A model generated the notes under the pieces. That model ran no database searches. It was not told the DNA's origin and saw only the letters and a list, made by a program, of their open reading frames with translations. Below are positions 25,973 to 34,106 of a stretch of 34,106 bases of DNA, one piece after another (position 1 is the stretch's first letter; every line of letters begins with the position of its first letter). Source of the DNA: Candidatus Ozemibacteraceae bacterium (GTDB taxonomy: Bacteria > Muiribacteriota > Ozemobacteria > Ozemobacterales > Ozemobacteraceae); contig CALLCO010000250.1 in assembly GCA_937998695.1 (NCBI GenBank), positions 1 through 34,106 on the forward strand, written 5' to 3'. The translations under genes were made by a program, and so were the position numbers.

Positions 25973-26721
25973 AGGTGGTGCGAGAGGCGGGCGACCCCCG
26001 CTGGATGCCTTTCCTGCGGGCCCACGAGCTGGCCTTCAATGCCGAATTGCATCTGCATGCGACCGGACAACGCCGAGTGGAGTGCCTGCCCCCAGATGGC
26101 CCTGCGCACGGGGCGGGGTGGTTCCTGACCTGGGCCGACGCCGAGGCGGGGGAGTGGAACCTCGCCCACCCGTTCGGGCCGCCCGAGGCCTACCATGCCT
26201 TCCTGCCGCTCTTCCCCGCGAACTCCGAGTTCCACCTGTTGATTCCGCGGGCCGACCTGGCGACCTTCAGAGAGCTGCATCCCGTCCAGACGGCCGAAGA
26301 ACTGATCTGGCACGTCGACCCCGTCGCTCCAGACGACCTGCCCGATCCTCCGGGGTTGCCGCCCATTCCTGAGGGGTACGAGTTCCGGTCGGTCACCGAG
26401 GACCCTACCCTGTCCGTTCTTTCGGGAGAACCGGGAATCGTACCACGATCATACCTGATGAAGGACGAGACGATCGTGGCCCTGATCCGCGTGACTCATG
26501 TCACCCGGGGCACGGTCGAGATTTACATCGAGACGGTGGCGGGGCAACGTGACCGTGGACTGGCCACCGTGCTGTTGGGGCGGACGATGCAGGGATTCCG
26601 CCTGTCGGGGCGGCGTCTGGTCTATGTCACCAGCGCCGGCAATCTGGCCTCGCGCCGGGTGGCCCAGAAAGTGGGGCTGGTGACCTACCAGATCCTGGGG
26701 CGGTGCCCATTCCGAAGGTAG
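25969..26721 (+). CDS. GNAT-family N-acetyltransferase
   Basis: GTG start overlapping the ygiQ stop (GTGA); VEIYIETVAGQRDRGLATVLLGRTMQGFRLSGRRLVYVTSAGNLASRRVAQKVGL. Confidence 0.7.
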   Translation: MKVVREAGDPRWMPFLRAHELAFNAELHLHATGQRRVECLPPDGPAHGAGWFLTWADAEAGEWNLAHPFGPPEAYHAFLPLFPANSEFHLLIPRADLATFRELHPVQTAEELIWHVDPVAPDDLPDPPGLPPIPEGYEFRSVTEDPTLSVLSGEPGIVPRSYLMKDETIVALIRVTHVTRGTVEIYIETVAGQRDRGLATVLLGRTMQGFRLSGRRLVYVTSAGNLASRRVAQKVGLVTYQILGRCPFRR

Positions 26722-26880
26722 ATCAAGACCCGATCGGACGGAGTCCCCGCCCGGCGGCGGGAGGATGTCCGCCGCCGTGGACGGAAAGTGACCGGGGCAT
26801 TGGTCGAAGGCGGTCACTGTGGGCGAAGTCTTCCGGGGCATTTCTCAAAATGGGGGTATTTGTCCCGGATCCCGGGCCGA

Positions 26881-26910
26881 TTGACTTCCCCCCCCCGCGG
26901 GTCCTAGAAT
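26881..26910 (+). promoter_or_regulatory. Sigma70-like promoter with a C9 tract in its spacer
   Basis: TTGACT (26881-26886) - 18 nt containing C9 (26888-26896) - TAGAAT (26905-26910), 45 nt upstream of ATG 26956. Confidence 0.6.
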
Positions 26911-26955
26911 GGCCGGGAGAAGATCCCACCCGGGCACGGAAAGGATGGACATGGC

Positions 26956-29469
26956 ATGAAGGCTGTCATCATGGCCGGCGGGTTTGGCACCCGCCTCCGA
27001 CCGATCACCTGCAACATTCCCAAACCGATGGTTCCCGTCGCGAACATTCCGATGATGGAGCACATCGTCAACCTGCTGAAGAAGTTCGGCATGACGGAGA
27101 TCCTGTCTATCCTCTATTTCCAACCTGAGGCCATCACCAAGTATTTTGGGAACGGTTCCGATTTCGGCGTCGAGATGGATTACGTCATGGCAACCGCCGA
27201 TTTCGGCACGGCGGGCAGCGTGAAAAACTCGGAAGCCAAGCTGAAGGATAGCCCCTTCATCATCATCTCGGGCGATGTGCTTACCGATTTCGATCTCGAA
27301 GCGGCGATTCGCTTCCATCAGGAACGGAAGGCGATGGCCACCATGGTGCTGACCCGGGTGGCCAACCCGCTCGAATACGGGGTCGTCATCACCGCCGAGG
27401 ACGGCCGGATCATCCGCTTCCTCGAGAAGCCCAGCTGGGGAGAAGTGTTTTCCGACACGATCAACACGGGCATCTACATCCTCCAGCCCGAGGTGCTGGC
27501 CCAGATTCCGCCGCAGACCGAGTTCGACTTCAGCAAGAACCTGTTCCCGCACATGCTGAAGGAGAAGATGCCGCTCTTCGGCTACATCGCTGAGGGCTAC
27601 TGGAAGGACATCGGCGATATCAACGAATACCGCCTGGCTCACCGCAACCTGCTCGACGGCACGGTGCAGATCCAGATCCCAGGGAACCGCCTGAACGTCA
27701 TCGGGCGCGACGTCTGGGTGGGGAACGACTCCAAGGTCGGGCCCAAGGTCAAGTTCAAGGGAGGGGTCATCATCGGCGCCAACTGCGAGATCGAAAACGG
27801 CGTCGAGCTCGAGAATTGCGTGCTGGGCGACGGGTGCGTGGTCCGCGCCGGAGCCCAGATCACCGATTCGATCCTGTGGGAACGTGTCCATGTCGGGGCC
27901 AAGGCCCAGCTCGAAGGTACCATCATCAGTTGGGACACCCAGATCAAGGACGGCGCGGTGCTCGAGAAGGGCACCGTGATCAGCGAGGAATGCCGGATCG
28001 GCGAGCGCGCCACGGTGCGCAGCAACGTCATGATCTGGCCCCGCAAGGTGGTCGAGGACGGCTCGACCGTCTTCACCAGCATGGTCTGGAGCGAAAAGTG
28101 GACGAAGAACCTGTTTACCGACCTCGGCATTTCGGGCCTCGGCAATCTCGAGATCACGCCGGAGTTCGCCTCGAAACTGGGCGCGGCCTTCGGCTCGATC
28201 ATGCCCAAGGGCAGCAGCATCAACACATCGCGCGACGGCAACAAGTTCTCGCGGGTCATCAACCGGGCGCTGATCTGCGGCCTGACCTCGGCCGGGGTCA
28301 ACGTGGCCGACTTGCGGGTGACGCCGGGGCCCCTGGCCCGATTCAAGCCCAACGCCTTCCACCGGGCGGGCGGAGTGCATGTCAAGTTGAGTGCCACCGA
28401 TCCCAACCAGGTCGAGATCAAGATCTTCGACGCCGAAGGCCGTGACCTGGCCCCCTCGCAAAAGAAATCGATCGAGCGCACGTTCAACCGGGAGGACTTC
28501 CGCCGGGCCTCGATGCAGGAGATCGGGGAGATCACCTTCCCGCCCCGCGTCCCCGAATACTATAGCGAGGAACTGCTGCGGCACGTCGATGTCGAGGTGA
28601 TCAAGGCCCGCGGGTTGAAGGTCGTCGTCGATTTCGCCTTCACCGGCGCCAGCAGCATCTTCTTCTCGTTCCTGGGCAAGCTGAACTGCGAGGTCATCTC
28701 GCTCAACGCCTACCAGGACGAGGTCAGGCTGCATCGGGTCCACGCCAACCTGAAGAGTTCACTCGACAAACTGGCCGCCACCGTGCGGTCGTTGAAGGCC
28801 GATGTCGGCCTGATGTTCGACGACGGCGCCGAACGGCTCTACGTGGTCGACGACCACGGGCGGGTGATCCTGGGTGAGGAAGCGCTCGTCACCTGGATCA
28901 AGCTGGTCCTGACCCTGCACCAGAACTGCCGGGTGGCGGTGCCCATCTCCACCACCCACCTGGTCGATCGGCTGGCCGAGAAGGCTGGCGCCACGGTGGT
29001 GCGCACCAAGACCGGCCACCGGGCCCTGATGAACGCCGCGGTCAACGACAAGGTCATCTTCGCCGCCGATGAGTGCGGCGGCCTGATCTTCCCCGAGTTC
29101 CAGCCGACGTTCGACGGCATCATGGGCGCCGTCAAACTGCTCGAGTATCTGGCCCGCTGCTCCAAACCCTTGTCGAAGCTGGCCGGGGAACTACCGCCCT
29201 TCTACTGTGCCTCCAAGCGCATTCCCTGCCCGTGGGAGAAAAAAGGCAAGGTCATGCGGCACGCCATGGAATTCGCCCGCGACAAGAAGACCATCCTGGT
29301 CGACGGGGTGAAGGTCCTCCTCTCCGAGGAGGAGTGGGTGCTGATTCTGCCCGATCCCGACCAGCCGTTCGTCAACGTCACGGTCGAGGCCGGCTCGGAA
29401 AAGCGTCTCGACACGTTGTTGCGCGAAACCGTGCAGAACGTCGAGACCTGGAAGGATCTCGCCGACTGA
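26956..29469 (+). CDS. Mannose-1-phosphate guanylyltransferase-like nucleotidyltransferase + left-handed beta-helix + phosphomannomutase-like domain
   Basis: MKAVIMAGGFGTRLRPITCNIPKPMVPVANIPMMEHIV; FIIISGDVLTDFDLE; hexapeptide region VIIGANCEIENGVELENCVLGDGCVVRAGAQI; PMM-like region FGSIMPKGSSINTSRDGNKFSRVINRALICGL...GGVHVKLSATDP. Confidence 0.92.
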   Translation: MKAVIMAGGFGTRLRPITCNIPKPMVPVANIPMMEHIVNLLKKFGMTEILSILYFQPEAITKYFGNGSDFGVEMDYVMATADFGTAGSVKNSEAKLKDSPFIIISGDVLTDFDLEAAIRFHQERKAMATMVLTRVANPLEYGVVITAEDGRIIRFLEKPSWGEVFSDTINTGIYILQPEVLAQIPPQTEFDFSKNLFPHMLKEKMPLFGYIAEGYWKDIGDINEYRLAHRNLLDGTVQIQIPGNRLNVIGRDVWVGNDSKVGPKVKFKGGVIIGANCEIENGVELENCVLGDGCVVRAGAQITDSILWERVHVGAKAQLEGTIISWDTQIKDGAVLEKGTVISEECRIGERATVRSNVMIWPRKVVEDGSTVFTSMVWSEKWTKNLFTDLGISGLGNLEITPEFASKLGAAFGSIMPKGSSINTSRDGNKFSRVINRALICGLTSAGVNVADLRVTPGPLARFKPNAFHRAGGVHVKLSATDPNQVEIKIFDAEGRDLAPSQKKSIERTFNREDFRRASMQEIGEITFPPRVPEYYSEELLRHVDVEVIKARGLKVVVDFAFTGASSIFFSFLGKLNCEVISLNAYQDEVRLHRVHANLKSSLDKLAATVRSLKADVGLMFDDGAERLYVVDDHGRVILGEEALVTWIKLVLTLHQNCRVAVPISTTHLVDRLAEKAGATVVRTKTGHRALMNAAVNDKVIFAADECGGLIFPEFQPTFDGIMGAVKLLEYLARCSKPLSKLAGELPPFYCASKRIPCPWEKKGKVMRHAMEFARDKKTILVDGVKVLLSEEEWVLILPDPDQPFVNVTVEAGSEKRLDTLLRETVQNVETWKDLAD

Positions 29470-29485
29470 TCCTCCCCAGAGAACT

Positions 29486-29544
29486 TGGCCGCCGTCCGCA
29501 CCACCCTTGGCCGGCGGTCACGCTGGCCGGGGTTGACCCCGGCC
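29486..29544. terminator. Two adjacent hairpins between convergent genes (candidate bidirectional transcription end)
   Basis: TGGCCGCCG (29486-29494) with CGGCGGTCA (29512-29520); GGCCGGGG TTGA CCCCGGCC (29525-29544). No clear T-tract. Confidence 0.45.
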
Positions 29545-29551
29545 GCCCTGG

Positions 29552-30118
29552 TCAGTTGCCAGGCTTCAGGGGGCCTTCGAGCTGCTGACGGAGCGTGTCG
29601 TACTGCAGCTTGGGGAAGGCCATGAACTCGAGCAGGTCGTCCGATTCGAACCGGATGAAGTTCAGTTGCCAGGGGCTGTCGGGTTTCGGCCGGTAGAACG
29701 AGAACTCCCACAGGACCGGCATCAGGTCGTGGAAGCTGAACCAGTAGACGATGACGTAGCGCTGGCTGGCTCCGAACCGGCGAAAACCGACGAATTCGCT
29801 CCCGGACAGGTTGCCTAGCTTGCCTTTCATGGCGGTGATCTTGTTGGCGAAACTGTCTTTCGCTTCCTGGCTGATGGGGAAGATGGCGAACAGGTCGCGG
29901 GCGGCCGATACGACGTCCTGCGTGGCCAGGTTGGCGAAGAAGGTTTCGAGGATGGGCTTGACCTGGTCGACGGGGGCGAAGGCTCCGGTTTCGAGGGGAC
30001 ACCCGGTGACCTCAGCCACGGCGGGTCGGGGGAGGGGCATGAGCAGAAAACTCAAGGCGAGCAAGGCCAAGGGTCCAACGAAGGCCGGGCGGGTGGAGCG
30101 AAAGGCAGGGCGGGTCAT
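29552..30118 (-). CDS. Uncharacterized secreted protein
   Basis: MTRPAFRSTRPAFVGPLALLALSFLLMPLPRPAVA signal; ATGA overlap with the upstream amidohydrolase gene. The longer ORF to 30613 runs antisense to that gene and was trimmed. Confidence 0.7.
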   Translation of the reverse strand: MTRPAFRSTRPAFVGPLALLALSFLLMPLPRPAVAEVTGCPLETGAFAPVDQVKPILETFFANLATQDVVSAARDLFAIFPISQEAKDSFANKITAMKGKLGNLSGSEFVGFRRFGASQRYVIVYWFSFHDLMPVLWEFSFYRPKPDSPWQLNFIRFESDDLLEFMAFPKLQYDTLRQQLEGPLKPGN

Positions 30119-31647
30119 GCGGGTTCCTCCTGGGAATGGTCTGTGGAGACCTCCTGCCCGCCGACGAAAACCCGGTCGACGCGAAGATCGCGCAGGCGGC
30201 TGGCGGGGACCTGGCAGGGGTCGCGGGACAGACAGACGAAATCGGCGATGTAGCCCGGCCGCAGATGACCGCGCAGGCGGTCCTCGCCGGCGAAGGCGTG
30301 GGGGGCGACGATGAAGGCGGCCAGTGCTTCGGACAGGTCGAGCCGTTCTTCGGGGGTGGGGTGGTTGACGAACCCATGAATGCCGAGGAACGGATCGAGC
30401 GGGGTGACCGGGCTGTCGGACCCGCCGGCGAGCGGCAGGCCGTGAGCCCGCAGAGTGCGGAAGGGGTTGGTGCGACGGGCCCGGTCGGGACCGAGTCGGC
30501 GGGCATACATGGCCGTGGGCCCCCCCCATAGCACCTCGAACGCGGGTTGGACGGCCAGCAGGGCTCCGGCCTCGGCCGCGCCAGCGATGGCGGCGGAGGT
30601 CGGCAGTTCGCAATGCTCGATGCGATTGCCGAGGGGGCGGGGGCCGTGCCGACGGCGGCCGGCCCGGTAGGCCGCGACCAGCCGGTCGATGGCCACGTCG
30701 CCGATGGCGTGCATGGCCAGCTGCAAACCCTGGTCGGCGCAGAGGGAGACGAGCCGTTCGAGATTGGCGTCGTCGCGGTAGACGACCCCGGCCGTGGCGG
30801 GATCATCGGCGTAGGGGGCCGCCAGGGCGGCGGTGCGCGACCCGAACGAGCCGTCGACCATCAGACAGCCGCCCAGGCGGGGCCAGCCGCGGCGTCTGGC
30901 CAGGCCGGGGTCGTCCGACTGGTGGTAGACCACCCCATGGAATCCGGGGCGGGCCAGGAAGTCGGCGACCAGCTCGACATCGTCGTTGGTGGCCGCCCAC
31001 CCGCCTTCGAGCGCGTGCACCGTGGTGATGCCGCGGGCCAGGCATCGCCGGCGGGCCAGTTCGAGGGCCCGTTCCTTCATGGGGCGGGGCAGGTCGCGCA
31101 TCAGGCGGCTGAACAACACGACGTAGTCATCGCGGTAGTAGTAGTCGTGGTGCAGGGCGGCGGGGGGATGGACCCGGCGGGCCCAGGCTACCGCCCTCGA
31201 ATTGGGGATGGCCGAATGCAGGTCGACGCGGGAGATCCAGACGGGGCGGTCGGCCACCGCCCGGTCGATCTCGGCGACGGTGGGCAGGCGCTTTTCCCGC
31301 AACATGGTCTCGTCGAGGTTCCAGGCCAGAAGCCATTCGTCAGGGCTGCGAACGGCATGGGCGCGCAAGCGGTCGAGCACCTCGTCGAGCGAGGTGGCGG
31401 CCTCGAGACGGCACCCGAGAAACGTCAGGCCGGTCTGCAGGAAATGGACGTGCGAATCGGCGAAGGCGGGCAGGACGACGGCGCCCCCCAGGTCGATGCG
31501 GGGCAGATCCTTCCAGGCGGTGTGCCCTTCGAGACCGAACCCGACCTGGGTGACCAGGTTGCCCGACACGACGAAGGAGTTGAACGCCGGTCGAGCGGGG
31601 TCGGGCAGATCGCGCCCCGAACAATGGTGGAACAGGCGGGTGCCCAT
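30115..31647 (-). CDS. Amidohydrolase family protein (YtcJ-like)
   Basis: GGAVVLPAFADSHVHFLQTGL; DEWLLAWNLDETMLREKRLPTVAEIDRAVADRPVWISRVDLHSAIPNSRA; LAMHAIGDVAIDRLVAAY; GGSDSPVTPLDPFLGIHGFVN. Confidence 0.9.
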   Translation of the reverse strand: MGTRLFHHCSGRDLPDPARPAFNSFVVSGNLVTQVGFGLEGHTAWKDLPRIDLGGAVVLPAFADSHVHFLQTGLTFLGCRLEAATSLDEVLDRLRAHAVRSPDEWLLAWNLDETMLREKRLPTVAEIDRAVADRPVWISRVDLHSAIPNSRAVAWARRVHPPAALHHDYYYRDDYVVLFSRLMRDLPRPMKERALELARRRCLARGITTVHALEGGWAATNDDVELVADFLARPGFHGVVYHQSDDPGLARRRGWPRLGGCLMVDGSFGSRTAALAAPYADDPATAGVVYRDDANLERLVSLCADQGLQLAMHAIGDVAIDRLVAAYRAGRRRHGPRPLGNRIEHCELPTSAAIAGAAEAGALLAVQPAFEVLWGGPTAMYARRLGPDRARRTNPFRTLRAHGLPLAGGSDSPVTPLDPFLGIHGFVNHPTPEERLDLSEALAAFIVAPHAFAGEDRLRGHLRPGYIADFVCLSRDPCQVPASRLRDLRVDRVFVGGQEVSTDHSQEEPA

Positions 31648-31660
31648 GGCCGGCTCGGCG

Positions 31661-31996
31661 TCAGAAGAAGAGCGAGTCGTACCAACGCTTGGTGGTCACG
31701 GCCGACTCCACACCCCACCGGAGAGGTGGCAGGAGGATGGCGCCCAGGAGGCCGAGGAGGCGGGACAGCCGGGTGAGGCGCAGAACCCAGAACAACAGAC
31801 AGAAGGCGGCCGCACTGCCGGCGCCCAGGCTGGCGTACAACACCCACAGGCCATGTTTCTCGCAGGGGCGGCAGGCCGGATCGAGCGGGCAGGGTTCGAC
31901 CCGGTTCCCCAGCAACCGGCAGAGAATCTGGGCGGGAAACCGCCGCGCCGCTGGCCGGACAGCGCACGTGCGATTCAGTTCGCGCAAGGGCACCAT
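31661..31996 (-). CDS. Small uncharacterized membrane protein with Cys cluster
   Basis: MVPLRELNRTC...EPCPLDPACRPCEKHGLWVLYASLGAGSAAAFCLLFWVLRL...LLGLLGAILLPPL; promoter-like TGGTATAGT just upstream of this ATG. Confidence 0.6.
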   Translation of the reverse strand: MVPLRELNRTCAVRPAARRFPAQILCRLLGNRVEPCPLDPACRPCEKHGLWVLYASLGAGSAAAFCLLFWVLRLTRLSRLLGLLGAILLPPLRWGVESAVTTKRWYDSLFF

Positions 31997-32002
31997 GCTG
32001 TC

Positions 32003-32011
32003 ACTATACCA
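32003..32011 (-). promoter_or_regulatory. Extended -10 element for the small membrane protein gene
   Basis: Minus strand TGGTATAGT followed 6 nt later by ATG; weak -35. Confidence 0.5.
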
Positions 32012-32136
32012 GACTTCCCGACCCAGGAAAAGAGACGGCATTTCTGGCCCCTGCCACCCGCTGACTGCCCGCCAAGCCTCCTTAAACCCGCAGCCGAGAG
32101 TGCCGGAGATCTCACCTTTCCCCTGGGGCTGCGGTG

Positions 32137-32145
32137 TGGTAGAAT
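32137..32145 (+). promoter_or_regulatory. Extended -10 element for the nitrilase-like gene
   Basis: TGGTAGAAT about 51 nt upstream of ATG 32197; SD-like CGGAGGGA before ATG. Confidence 0.45.
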
Positions 32146-32196
32146 ATCCCAATCCAATCTCCTGTCCTGGTCCTGATTCCGAAACGGAGGGACGAG

Positions 32197-33090
32197 ATGA
32201 AACGCATCGTCACCGCCGCCCTGCAGTTCTCCGTCGAGCCGATGGCCGTCGAACGCAACCTGCAGCGGGCGTATGAATTGCTCTGCCAATGCCGCGAAAC
32301 GAGCAAGGCCGAACTGGTCGTCCTGCCCGAATCGTTCACCACCGGTTTCACCCCCGTCGGCGATGTCCGGGCCCTGTGGCATGCGGTCGACACCATTCCG
32401 GGGCGGCTGACCGACCGGGCCGTGGCCTGGGCCAAGGAACTGAACACCTACATCGTTTTCCCCACCTACGAGCGCGGCAAGCGGGAAGACGTGGTCTACA
32501 ACAGCGCGGCGCTCGTGGGCCCACAGGGCGTGCTAGGCGTCTACCGCAAGACCCACCCCTTCCCCACCGAACGCAAGGAAGGCGGCGGCTGGACGACCCC
32601 CGGGCACAAGCCTTTCTGCGTCGAGACCCCGATCGGCAACATCGGCATCGTCATCTGCTACGACGGTGACTTCCCTGAACTGGCGCGGGTCACCACGCTG
32701 CAGGGGGCCGAGATCATCTGCCGCCCGTCGGCCTTCATGCGCACCTTCGACCACTGGGAGCTCACCAACCGGGCCCGGGCCTACGACAATCATGTCTACT
32801 GGGTGGCGGCCAACAGTGTCGGCCCTGATGCCGGCGGCTCGTGGTTCTTCGGGTCGTCGATGATCGTGCATCCCACCGGGGTCAAGATGGCCCAGGCCCG
32901 CGCCTGCGACGAGTTCATTTGGGCCGAGCTCGATCCTGACCCAATCCGCACCGTCGTGCCCAACACCTCCGCCCCCCAGCATTTTGACCACCTGGAGGAC
33001 CGCAACGTCAGTTCGTACGCCGGCATCCTGCGTCAGGGGCGGTCGGCCTTCGAACCGGCTCGGCGCATCCCCTATCAGCGGTGGCGGTGA
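32197..33090 (+). CDS. Carbon-nitrogen (nitrilase superfamily) hydrolase
   Basis: Glu-Lys-Cys triad contexts VVLPESF, VYRKTHPFP, GIVICYDGDFPELAR. Confidence 0.92.
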   Translation: MKRIVTAALQFSVEPMAVERNLQRAYELLCQCRETSKAELVVLPESFTTGFTPVGDVRALWHAVDTIPGRLTDRAVAWAKELNTYIVFPTYERGKREDVVYNSAALVGPQGVLGVYRKTHPFPTERKEGGGWTTPGHKPFCVETPIGNIGIVICYDGDFPELARVTTLQGAEIICRPSAFMRTFDHWELTNRARAYDNHVYWVAANSVGPDAGGSWFFGSSMIVHPTGVKMAQARACDEFIWAELDPDPIRTVVPNTSAPQHFDHLEDRNVSSYAGILRQGRSAFEPARRIPYQRWR

Positions 33091-33094
33091 CCCC

Positions 33095-34106
33095 ATGCCC
33101 GGCTCCCTGCACGGGATCGTCGTCGTCGATTTGACCCGGGTCCTGGCCGGACCTTTCTGCACCATGCTCCTGGCCGACCTCGGCGCCGAGGTGATCAAAA
33201 TCGAGCGCCCCGAAGGCGGCGATGACTCCCGCGCCTTCGGTCCCTTCCTGCACGGCGAAAGCGCGTATTTCATGAGCATCAACCGCGGCAAGAAGAGCGC
33301 CACCCTCAACCTCAAGCACCCGCAAGGGAAGGAGCTGCTGCAGGCGCTGGTGGCCAAGGCCGACATCTTGGTCGAGAATTTCACACCCGGCGTCATGGAC
33401 CGCCTGGGCCTGGGCTACACCGCCCTGTCCGCCCGCAACCCGCGGCTCATCTACGCCGCCTCGTCGGGCTTCGGCCAGACCGGTCCCTACAGCGACCGGC
33501 CGGCCTACGACCTGATCATCCAGGGCATGGGTGGGCTGATGAGCATCACCGGCCCTGACGAGAAGCACCCCACCAAGGTGGGCAGCTCGATCGCCGACAT
33601 CTTCGCCGGCATCTTCACCGCAATCGGCATCCTGGCCGCCCTCTATTCGCGCGAGAAGTCGGGGCGGGGGCAGCTCGTCGATGTCGGCATGCTCGATTGC
33701 CTGGTGGCCATCCTCGAGAACGCCGTGGCCCGCTACGTGGCCACCGGCACCGACCCCCATCCCATCGGCAACCGGCACCCGTCGATCGCGCCTTTCGCGA
33801 CCTTCACCACCGCCGATGGAGCGATCAACATCGCCCTCGGCAACGACGAGTTGTGGAAGAAATTCTGCGCCCTGGCCGGAGTTCCCGCCCTGGCCGACGA
33901 CCCGCGGTTTGCCACCAATCCCCTGCGGGTCCAGCATTGGGCCGATCTCGAGGTCGAGATGAACAAGATCCTCTCCGGCCGGCCCACGGCCGCCTGGCTC
34001 GAACTCCTGCAAGGGAAGGGCATCCCCTGCGGCCCCATTAATACGATCAGCGAGGTGCTGCGCGACGCCCACGTGCTGGCGCGGAAGATGCTGGTCGAGG
34101 TGACCC
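33095..34106 (+). CDS. CaiB/BaiF-type (family III) CoA-transferase, 3'-truncated by window edge
   Basis: Translated from ATG 33095: LHGIVVVDLTRVLAGPFCTMLLADLGAEVIKIERPEGGDDSRAFGPF...SINRGKKSATLNLKHPQG...GQLVDVGMLDCLVAILEN; open to the end of the window. Confidence 0.92.
   Translation, partial: MPGSLHGIVVVDLTRVLAGPFCTMLLADLGAEVIKIERPEGGDDSRAFGPFLHGESAYFMSINRGKKSATLNLKHPQGKELLQALVAKADILVENFTPGVMDRLGLGYTALSARNPRLIYAASSGFGQTGPYSDRPAYDLIIQGMGGLMSITGPDEKHPTKVGSSIADIFAGIFTAIGILAALYSREKSGRGQLVDVGMLDCLVAILENAVARYVATGTDPHPIGNRHPSIAPFATFTTADGAINIALGNDELWKKFCALAGVPALADDPRFATNPLRVQHWADLEVEMNKILSGRPTAAWLELLQGKGIPCGPINTISEVLRDAHVLARKMLVEVT

Noticed and set aside
29552-30613. 353-aa version of the uncharacterized secreted protein
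   Set aside because: The N-terminal half is a frame overlapping the amidohydrolase gene; an ATG at 30118 followed by a signal peptide fits better.
31661-31996. YidD-like membrane insertion factor
   Set aside because: Only a loose Cys/KHG resemblance; the conserved CRFxPTCSxYA motif is not present.

Overview
This is a GC-rich bacterial window, apparently Gram-negative because it encodes an Omp85-type barrel and a secretin-like protein. I support 16 protein-coding genes, the last cut by the right edge. Minus strand, left: truncated secretin-like protein, gamma-glutamyltransferase/transglutaminase fusion, large hybrid histidine kinase. Divergent plus strand: degenerate receiver fused to two AsnC/RAM-like domains, then a NuoE/NuoF pair with a 1261-aa ferredoxin + GltD/NfnB-like + NuoG-like fusion. 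The rest: dcd, dnaE, a propeller/barrel outer-membrane protein, a phosphodiester glycosidase-like protein, a YgiQ-like radical SAM protein, a GNAT protein, a nucleotidyltransferase/PMM fusion, two uncharacterized proteins, a YtcJ-like amidohydrolase, a nitrilase-superfamily hydrolase and a CoA-transferase. The most unexplained signal is noncoding: positions ~49-321 form a nested inverted-repeat/multi-hairpin element flanked by CTAG, with one end on the stop codon of the secretin-like gene. It may be a foldback MITE or a structured RNA. Other leads are the REC-RAM-RAM protein beside the redox operon, the NuoG/NfnB chimera with no molybdenum ligand, the GGT-transglutaminase fusion, a YgiQ whose Cys-rich loop is replaced, a C9 tract inside a promoter spacer, and a recurring extended -10 motif with two probable leaderless or near-leaderless starts. 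No CRISPR, tRNA or rRNA was recognised. All calls come from reading the sequence; no database search was run.
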